Positions 26,300 through 32,552 of a DNA stretch of 32,552 bases are shown in pieces. The notes under the pieces were generated by a model. The model was not told the origin of the DNA and searched no databases. It saw only the letters and a list, made by a program, of their open reading frames with translations. Every line of letters starts with the position of its first letter. Position 1 is the first letter of the stretch. The position numbers and the translations under genes were made by a program. Source of the stretch: Omnitrophica WOR_2 bacterium RBG_13_41_10 (lineage in GTDB: Bacteria > Omnitrophota > Gorgyraeia > Gygaellales > Profunditerraquicolaceae); contig MHGH01000001.1 of the NCBI GenBank assembly GCA_001805465.1, positions 2,452 through 35,003 of the forward strand, given 5' to 3'.

Positions 26300-27685
26300 A
26301 TGAAAACCAAAACCGTATTTGCCTGTCAGAATTGCGGGTATCAATCGCCGAAATGGTTAGGCAGATGCCCTGATTGTAATAGTTGGAATTCCTTTGCCGA
26401 AGAGAATTACACCATGCCTACTTCCGGCAAGGTAAAAGAACGGGCTTCTTTATATAAAGATGAACCGGTATTATTAAAAGAAATTGAAATCAAGGAGGCC
26501 GATCGTCTTAAAACCAGGATATCAGAATTGGACAGGGTTTTAGGGGGCGGCATCGTAGCGGGTTCAGTAATATTAATCGGCGGAGACCCGGGTATAGGAA
26601 AATCTACGATATCCTTACAGGTGTCCAATCAATTAACCAAAGAAGGCTCGACAGTCCTTTATGTCAGCGGGGAGGAATCTGCAGCCCAGACAAAATTAAG
26701 GGCTAAGCGCTTAGGCACGCAGGCCGAGCAGGGAAGTTTATACATCGTCAATCAGACGGATTTATCGCTGATTATAGAATATGCCAATAAATTAAAACCG
26801 GACGTCATCATTATTGATTCTATTCAGGTGATATTTGAGCCCTCTATAAGTTCATCTGCCGGAAGCGTCAGCCAGGTAAGAGAATGTGCCGGAATACTTA
26901 CGCAGTTAGCCAAGACCACCGGTATCTCTATTTTTATTATCGGCCATGTTACCAAGGAAGGGACTATTGCCGGACCCCGGGTCTTAGAGCATATTGTAGA
27001 TACCGTACTTTATTTTGAGGGAGATAGGTTCTCCATGTATAGGATTTTACGCGCCGTGAAAAATAGATTCGGCTCTACCAACGAAATCGGCGTATTTGAA
27101 ATGGATTCTAGCGGCCTCAAAGAAGTAAAAAATCCTTCGGAAATTTTTCTTTCCGAAAGGCCCAAGGATGTCTCCGGGTCAGTGGTGGCATCTGTTTTAG
27201 AAGGTAGCCGTCCGCTTCTGGTAGAAATTCAGGCATTAGTGAGTAAGTCTAGTTTTGGCTATGCCCGCCGCCGGGCCGAAGGCTTTGATTATAACCGCTT
27301 GGCGTTGTTAATTGCTGTTTTGGAAAAGAGGATAGGTTTATCGTTAGAGATAGAAGATATATTTGTCAATGTTGCCGGGGGCATCAGGATAGAGGATCCG
27401 GCAGCGGATTTGGCAGTAGCGGTAGCTATTGCCTCGGCCTTCCGCGATCAGTTTGTCCTGGCAGATACTTTAGTTTTAGGGGAGGTGGGCTTGGCAGGTG
27501 AAATTAGAAGCATATCGCAGACAGTCTTGCGGGTCAACGAAGCAGCAAACTTAGGATTCAAGCACTGCATATTGCCAAAAAATAATTATAAAGGTTTAGA
27601 ATATAAAAAAAATACCATAGAGTTAGTGCCGGTTTCTCATTTAAAAGAGGCGCTGGATATTTTATTATTAAGGGGGGCAAGATGA
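26300..27685 (+). CDS. radA: DNA repair protein RadA
   Basis: C4 zinc finger [18 protein letters not shown], Walker [27 protein letters not shown]-terminal Lon-like domain. Confidence 0.97.
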   Translation: MKTKTVFACQNCGYQSPKWLGRCPDCNSWNSFAEENYTMPTSGKVKERASLYKDEPVLLKEIEIKEADRLKTRISELDRVLGGGIVAGSVILIGGDPGIGKSTISLQVSNQLTKEGSTVLYVSGEESAAQTKLRAKRLGTQAEQGSLYIVNQTDLSLIIEYANKLKPDVIIIDSIQVIFEPSISSSAGSVSQVRECAGILTQLAKTTGISIFIIGHVTKEGTIAGPRVLEHIVDTVLYFEGDRFSMYRILRAVKNRFGSTNEIGVFEMDSSGLKEVKNPSEIFLSERPKDVSGSVVASVLEGSRPLLVEIQALVSKSSFGYARRRAEGFDYNRLALLIAVLEKRIGLSLEIEDIFVNVAGGIRIEDPAADLAVAVAIASAFRDQFVLADTLVLGEVGLAGEIRSISQTVLRVNEAANLGFKHCILPKNNYKGLEYKKNTIELVPVSHLKEALDILLLRGAR

Positions 27686-28662
27686 ATTTATTATTAGCGC
27701 GTATTCTTTTTAGTATCGTCGGTATGGTTATAGGTTATGGGATAATGGATCCTTACAACAAGGGGCCCTTAGGTATTCTACTGGGTTTGGGCGCAGCGTT
27801 AATACTGATATTGACAGAAATTGGAATGCGTAAAGTCTCTGTAAGGGGCCTCTCTAGCGCAGTCTTCGGCCTTATCTTAGGCCTGATTATGGCAAAGCTC
27901 GTTACCGATGCCGTTAGTCTTGCGCCTATACCGCAAGAAATCTTGTCTTCGATCCGAGGTATCCTAACTTTCATTTTTTGCTATTTGGGTATGGCAATAG
28001 GCCTAAGAGGCAAAGACGAATTTAATATTATTATTCCTTATGTCAGGCTGCGCCGGCAGGATCAAATAGAAGAGATGGTATTATTGGATACCAGCGTTAT
28101 TATCGACGGCCGCATCGTAGATATTTACAAGACGAAGTTCTTGGAAGGTAAAATTGTCATCCCGCGTTTTGTGCTTAAGGAATTACAGCAGATAGCCGAT
28201 TCTACGGATCCTTTAAAACGCCAGAGGGGCCGTCGAGGATTAGAAATTCTGCATATCGTGCAAAAAGAAGCAGGCCAAGATATTACTTTACACGAAGAAG
28301 AATTTCCCGAAACCCCCGAGGTAGATGCGAAGCTGGTAAAGTTGGCAAAATTATTAGAGGCCAAGATATTAACCGTAGATTTTAATTTAAATCGTATAGC
28401 CAGCCTCCAAGGTATTAAGGTGCTTAATATCAACGAATTAGCCAATGCCTTAAAGCCGGTGGTCATTCCGGGTGAAGAAATGCGGGTAAAGTTAATCCGC
28501 GAAGGCAAGGAGCATAATCAGGCCATAGGTTATCTGGATGACGGAACCATGGTAGTAGTAGAAGATGCGCGCCGTCTTATCGGCCAAGAGGTCAGGGTAG
28601 CAGTTACTTCTGTTCTACAGACGCCGGCCGGCAGGATGATTTTTACAAAAATAGAAAAATAG
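27682..28662 (+). CDS. PIN/TRAM-domain protein (YacL-like), membrane-anchored
   Basis: N-terminal TM helices; PIN motif [43 protein letters not shown]-terminal TRAM. Confidence 0.93.
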   Translation: MNLLLARILFSIVGMVIGYGIMDPYNKGPLGILLGLGAALILILTEIGMRKVSVRGLSSAVFGLILGLIMAKLVTDAVSLAPIPQEILSSIRGILTFIFCYLGMAIGLRGKDEFNIIIPYVRLRRQDQIEEMVLLDTSVIIDGRIVDIYKTKFLEGKIVIPRFVLKELQQIADSTDPLKRQRGRRGLEILHIVQKEAGQDITLHEEEFPETPEVDAKLVKLAKLLEAKILTVDFNLNRIASLQGIKVLNINELANALKPVVIPGEEMRVKLIREGKEHNQAIGYLDDGTMVVVEDARRLIGQEVRVAVTSVLQTPAGRMIFTKIEK

Positions 28663-28663
28663 C

Positions 28664-29365
28664 ATGTATGTCAGCGCGATAGTTCTGGCAGCCGGCTTAG
28701 GGATGAGGATGAAGTCAAATACGGCAAAGCCGCTGCTTGAGATTAATCGTAAGCCTATTATTGTATATTCCCTTGAAATATTAAGTAGGCATCCTCAAAT
28801 AAAAGATATTATCCTGGTAGTAAATGCAAAATCCTTAAAAAATATTTTAAGCCTCCTAAAAAGATACCGCATAAAGAAAATAAAAGCTGTTGTATTAGGA
28901 GGAAAGCTTCGGCAAGATTCCGTACTAAAGGGCCTGGCGCAAGTAGATAGCTGTGCGGATTTAGTCCTCATACATGATGCAGCGCGGCCTTTTTTTACCA
29001 GCAGTATGGTAACTTCGGTAATCAGCGAAGCGCAAAAATCAGGAGCGGCTATTTTAGGCGTACCGGTGAAGGCGACGATTAAACAGGCCGCAGGCCGCAG
29101 GCCGCAGGCCGCAGGCATAGTAAAGAAAACCTTAAAAAGGGAAAACCTTTGGGAAGCGCAAACACCGCAGGTTTTTAAAAAAGATTTAATTATAGAAGCT
29201 TATAATAAATACGGCAGGAATAAAGTTACCGATGATGCTAGTTTAGTGGAAAAACTCGGGGAAAAGATAAATATTGTAGCCGGCTCATATAAAAATATAA
29301 AAATAACTACGCCTGAAGATTTAGTTGTTGCTGAGGCAATTATAAAGAAATGCAATACAGAGTAG
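28664..29365 (+). CDS. ispD: 2-C-methyl-D-erythritol 4-phosphate cytidylyltransferase
   Basis: AIVLAAGLGMRMKSNTAKPLLEINRKPI; LIHDAARPFFT; LWEAQTPQVFKKDLI; VTDDASLVE; followed by ispF. Confidence 0.95.
   Translation: MYVSAIVLAAGLGMRMKSNTAKPLLEINRKPIIVYSLEILSRHPQIKDIILVVNAKSLKNILSLLKRYRIKKIKAVVLGGKLRQDSVLKGLAQVDSCADLVLIHDAARPFFTSSMVTSVISEAQKSGAAILGVPVKATIKQAAGRRPQAAGIVKKTLKRENLWEAQTPQVFKKDLIIEAYNKYGRNKVTDDASLVEKLGEKINIVAGSYKNIKITTPEDLVVAEAIIKKCNTE
29084..29116 (+). repeat. Heptanucleotide tandem repeat (CAGGCCG)4.7 within ispD
   Basis: CAGGCCGCAGGCCGCAGGCCGCAGGCCGCAGGC read directly; encodes QAAGRRPQAAG. Confidence 0.97.
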
Positions 29366-29835
29366 GCATAGGTTACGATATACACCGTTTAGTCCAGGGG
29401 CGGCCTTTATTTATAGGGGGAGCCCAGATTCCTTATGTTAAAGGATTATTAGGACATTCTGATGGGGATGTGCTTTTACATGCTGTATGCGATGCCTTGT
29501 TAGGTGCGATAGGAGGAGGTGATATAGGCCAGCTTTTTCCCGATACCGACCCTAAATATCAGGGGATAGATAGCAAGGAATTATTAAAAGCCGTGGCAGA
29601 TTTGGTAAGGGAAAAAAAATATACGGTGAATAATGTGGATACGATAATAGTGGCTGAGGAACCCAAGATGTTGCCTTTTGAAAAAGAAATGAGAAGGAAG
29701 ATTTCCGCTATACTGGAGATTCCCGAAGATAGAGTGAATATAAAAGCCAAGACTAGCGAAGGAATGGGTGAGATCGGTAAGATTGAGGCGATCGCCTCTT
29801 ATGCAATAGTAAGTATAGTTCCTAGGGAGGACTAA
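29350..29835 (+). CDS. ispF: 2-C-methyl-D-erythritol 2,4-cyclodiphosphate synthase
   Basis: GIGYDIHRLVQGRPLFIGGAQIPYVKGLLGHSDGDVLLHAVCDALLGAIGGGDIGQLFPDTDPKYQG. Confidence 0.97.
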   Translation: MQYRVGIGYDIHRLVQGRPLFIGGAQIPYVKGLLGHSDGDVLLHAVCDALLGAIGGGDIGQLFPDTDPKYQGIDSKELLKAVADLVREKKYTVNNVDTIIVAEEPKMLPFEKEMRRKISAILEIPEDRVNIKAKTSEGMGEIGKIEAIASYAIVSIVPRED

Positions 29836-30519
29836 ATGGAAATTCTCATTATAAAGATAATAGGTGCGCTGATAATTTTATTTCTTTTGAAAATCTTATT
29901 CATTTCTTTATTTTTCTATCGGGACATTAAAGCGGCCCAAAAAAGAGACCCGGCAGCAAGGAGTTTTTTAGAGATAATATTACTTTATCAGGGTTTACAT
30001 GCCTTAATCAGCCATCGCGTTGCGCATTTTTTATACAGGATACATTTTTTTCTTCTCGCGCGCCTGATCAGCCAGATATCGCGTTTTATTACCGGCATTG
30101 AAATACATCCGGGCGCAAAAATCGGCAAGCGCTTTTTTATCGACCATGGGATGGGCGTAGTAATTGGCGAGACCGCCATTATCGGCGATGATGTGCTTTT
30201 GTATCAAGGTGTAACTTTAGGCGGAACGGGCCTGGAAAAAGGCAAACGCCACCCCACCCTCGGTAATAATGTAGTTGTTGGAACTGGGGCGAAGGTATTA
30301 GGGAATATAACCATAGGAGATAATTCCTATATAGGCGCTAATGCCGTAGTTATTAAAGATGTCCCGCCGAATTCTACTGTGGTGGGAGTCCCGGGGCGGA
30401 TTACCAAGCAGGAAGGTAAAAAAATTGATGTTAGCCTTGACCATATCCATATACTTGACCCCATTATGCAGAATATTGAAGAATTAGAAAAGCGGATTGA
30501 TAAACTGGAGAAACGTTAA
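29836..30519 (+). CDS. cysE: Serine O-acetyltransferase with N-terminal TM segment
   Basis: Left-handed beta-helix hexapeptides ([43 protein letters not shown]), RDPAARS; unusual hydrophobic N-terminus [28 protein letters not shown]. Confidence 0.92.
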   Translation: MEILIIKIIGALIILFLLKILFISLFFYRDIKAAQKRDPAARSFLEIILLYQGLHALISHRVAHFLYRIHFFLLARLISQISRFITGIEIHPGAKIGKRFFIDHGMGVVIGETAIIGDDVLLYQGVTLGGTGLEKGKRHPTLGNNVVVGTGAKVLGNITIGDNSYIGANAVVIKDVPPNSTVVGVPGRITKQEGKKIDVSLDHIHILDPIMQNIEELEKRIDKLEKR

Positions 30520-30527
30520 AATTCCAA

Positions 30528-31928
30528 ATGCCCATTCACATATACAATTCACTTACCCGCAAAAAAGAAGAATTCACTCCTGCCAGTACCTTTAAAGCAA
30601 ATATCTATACCTGCGGTGTCACGGTTTATGATGACTGCCATATCGGCCATGCCAGGAGCCTTTATATCTTTGAGGTAATCAGGCGTTATTTAAAATACAG
30701 GCACTTTAAAGTCAATTTTGTGCGTAATATTACCGATATAGACGATAAGATTATAAACCGCGCCAAAGAGCTTAATCTGGATTGGCGCTCATTAGTAGAA
30801 AAGTATATCGCCGGGTATTATGAAGATTTAGCGGCCTTGGAAATAGATAAAGCTGATAGTGAGCCTAGAGCTACTGAGAATATAGCGGATATGGTTTCAT
30901 ATATTACAAAATTAATTGAGAAAGGTTATGCCTATACTACGAACACAGGAGTTTATTTTAATGTACGTAAATTTAAAGATTACGGAAAATTATCCGGCCA
31001 AAGTATTGATGAGATGCTAAATGGCGCCAGGAAAGAACCGGATGAAACAAAACAAGATCCTTTAGATTTTGCGCTTTGGAAAGTCTCTCGACCGGATGAG
31101 CCTTATTGGGAAAGCCCCTGGGGAAAGGGCAGGCCGGGTTGGCATATTGAATGTTCGGTAATGAGTCAAAAGTTCTTAAAAACAGATACCCTGGATATTC
31201 ATGCGGGCGGAAGAGATTTAATATTTCCCCATCATGAAAATGAAATTGCTCAAGGTGAGGCCTTAACCGGTAAGCCTTTCGCTAGATATTGGATACACCA
31301 TGGCCTGCTTACTATAAACGGCCAAAAAATGTCTAAATCCTTAGGAAATTTTTTGACTATTAAAGATTTTATTAGTAAATATCATGATGCCGATATTTTA
31401 AAGTTGTTATTTTTATCCGCCCACTATTCTCATCCCATAGATTATAATGAAACAAGGATAGAAGAGTACAAGAAACAAAAGAAGAATTTTGATAATGTTT
31501 TTGACAGCATAAACAACTGGATAGAAAATAAAAATAGGCCGGTTACTTTAGAGAATAATAAGATAAAAGTAGACAACATAGTAGCTAAGTTTGAAGCGGC
31601 AATGGATGAAGACTTTAATACTCCTTTAGCATTAGCTTCTTTGTTTGAATTAGCGGATTTAGTTTCTTCTTTTATATCCTCCGATAAGAAAGAAGCATTT
31701 GGTTACGCCAAGGCAAAATTAGAGAGTCTTTTTGAGATATTTGGATTAAAGCCCAAACCTAAAAAAACCTTGCCGTCGGATATACTTAAGATGGTAGCGG
31801 AAAGAGAAGGGGCAAGAAAAAATAAAGATTTTCAGAAGTCAGATGCCATAAGAGAAGAAATAAAAACAAAATTCAAATATTTAACTATGGACACAGGCTC
31901 GAGTGTAACTTTTACGGAGATTGAGTAA
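30528..31928 (+). CDS. cysS: Cysteinyl-tRNA synthetase
   Basis: IYTCGVTVYDDCHIGHARS; NITDIDDKII; GWHIECSVMS; IHAGGRDLIFPHHENEIAQ; KMSKSLGNF. Confidence 0.97.
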   Translation: MPIHIYNSLTRKKEEFTPASTFKANIYTCGVTVYDDCHIGHARSLYIFEVIRRYLKYRHFKVNFVRNITDIDDKIINRAKELNLDWRSLVEKYIAGYYEDLAALEIDKADSEPRATENIADMVSYITKLIEKGYAYTTNTGVYFNVRKFKDYGKLSGQSIDEMLNGARKEPDETKQDPLDFALWKVSRPDEPYWESPWGKGRPGWHIECSVMSQKFLKTDTLDIHAGGRDLIFPHHENEIAQGEALTGKPFARYWIHHGLLTINGQKMSKSLGNFLTIKDFISKYHDADILKLLFLSAHYSHPIDYNETRIEEYKKQKKNFDNVFDSINNWIENKNRPVTLENNKIKVDNIVAKFEAAMDEDFNTPLALASLFELADLVSSFISSDKKEAFGYAKAKLESLFEIFGLKPKPKKTLPSDILKMVAEREGARKNKDFQKSDAIREEIKTKFKYLTMDTGSSVTFTEIE

Positions 31929-32539
31929 TGAAAGGAAAGTTTATCACTTTTGAAGGTTCCGAAGGATGCGGCAAAAGTACGCAGTCAAGATTACTTTATC
32001 TATTTCTTAAAAATAAAGGTTACAAGGTAATTTATCTACGCGAGCCCGGCACAACACAGATCAGCGAAAAAATTAGAAAGATATTATTGGATTCGCAAAA
32101 TGCCTCTATGTCACCTAAATGTGAGTTGTTGCTTTATATGGCAGCGCGAGCGCAATTGGTAAATGAGATTATTAAGCCGGCGCTCTCTAGAAGCAAGATT
32201 GTGATATGCGATAGATTTTTGGATTCTACGATTGCCTATCAGGGATATGGCTTAGGTGAAAATATTAAATTTATAAAAGCTGTCGGACGTTTTGCCACAC
32301 AAGGCATAAAACCGGATTTAACCATATTCTTAAGCCTACCCTTAAAAAAAGGGCTGGCACTATGCGGCCGCAGCAAAGACCGCATTGAAAAAAGGTCTTT
32401 GGCATATCATTTACGCGTCAGATGCGGGTATCTAAAACTGGCCCATCTTGAGCCCAAAAGGATTAGAATAGTTAAAGTCGCCGACGATAAAAATAAAACC
32501 CAAGAGAACATCAGAAAGCTGATTTTAAGATTGCTATGA
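31928..32539 (+). CDS. tmk: Thymidylate kinase
   Basis: FITFEGSEGCGKSTQSRLLYLFL; LREPGTT; ICDRFLDSTIAYQGYG. Confidence 0.93.
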   Translation: MKGKFITFEGSEGCGKSTQSRLLYLFLKNKGYKVIYLREPGTTQISEKIRKILLDSQNASMSPKCELLLYMAARAQLVNEIIKPALSRSKIVICDRFLDSTIAYQGYGLGENIKFIKAVGRFATQGIKPDLTIFLSLPLKKGLALCGRSKDRIEKRSLAYHLRVRCGYLKLAHLEPKRIRIVKVADDKNKTQENIRKLILRLL

Positions 32540-32552
32540 CATTTCGCGATAT
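32536..32552 (+). CDS. Start of the next gene (MTFRD..., possibly holB by common synteny), truncated by the window
   Basis: ATG overlapping the tmk stop (CTATGA), five codons visible. Confidence 0.35.

Noticed and set aside
31928-32539. Thymidylate kinase truncated or degenerate
   Set aside because: P-loop, DRF and LID-like regions are present and the stop is coupled to the next ATG; length is normal for Tmk.
1-32552. CRISPR array, tRNA/rRNA genes, transposase or prophage genes
   Set aside because: No regularly spaced direct repeats, no recognisable tRNA cloverleaf or rRNA sequence, and no integrase/transposase motifs seen by eye; a tRNAscan/Infernal run would be needed to be certain.

Overview
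The window is a densely packed stretch with every supportable gene on the + strand. It looks like a diderm, uncultured-lineage bacterial chromosome. I suspect Candidatus Omnitrophota, but that is an inference from gene style and synteny and was not tested. Blocks, in order: (1) a partial GYD-like protein, then a cupin / membrane-sensor-fused trehalose-6-phosphate synthase / trehalose-6-phosphate phosphatase / DUF5752-like / TreT-like glycosyltransferase operon; (2) a MarR-TolC-MFP-RND efflux operon with a small PII-like protein, headed by a strong sigma70-like promoter and a perfect 12-bp-arm palindrome; (3) small envelope proteins, a thioredoxin-CcdA fusion, a DUF1573 protein and an HtpX-type protease; (4) lysS, LolC/E-like, LolD-like and a branched-chain aminotransferase; (5) a Firmicutes-like mcsA-mcsB-clpC...radA-PIN/TRAM-ispD-ispF-cysE-cysS superoperon with an mlaE-mlaF-mlaD block between clpC and radA, ending in tmk and the first codons of a following gene. 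The most unusual signals are: an 80-bp two-hairpin repeat present twice (75/80 identical), once in-frame inside the thioredoxin-CcdA gene and once as the clpC leader, reminiscent of Rickettsia palindromic elements; a nested palindrome directly upstream of the clpC copy; heptanucleotide tandem repeats embedded in-frame in lolD and ispD; a CACHE/HAMP-like sensor fused to trehalose-6-phosphate synthase; a hairpin-less RND adaptor; a membrane-anchored CysE; and a near-leaderless lysS with a consensus promoter. No tRNA, rRNA, CRISPR array or transposase gene was recognised.
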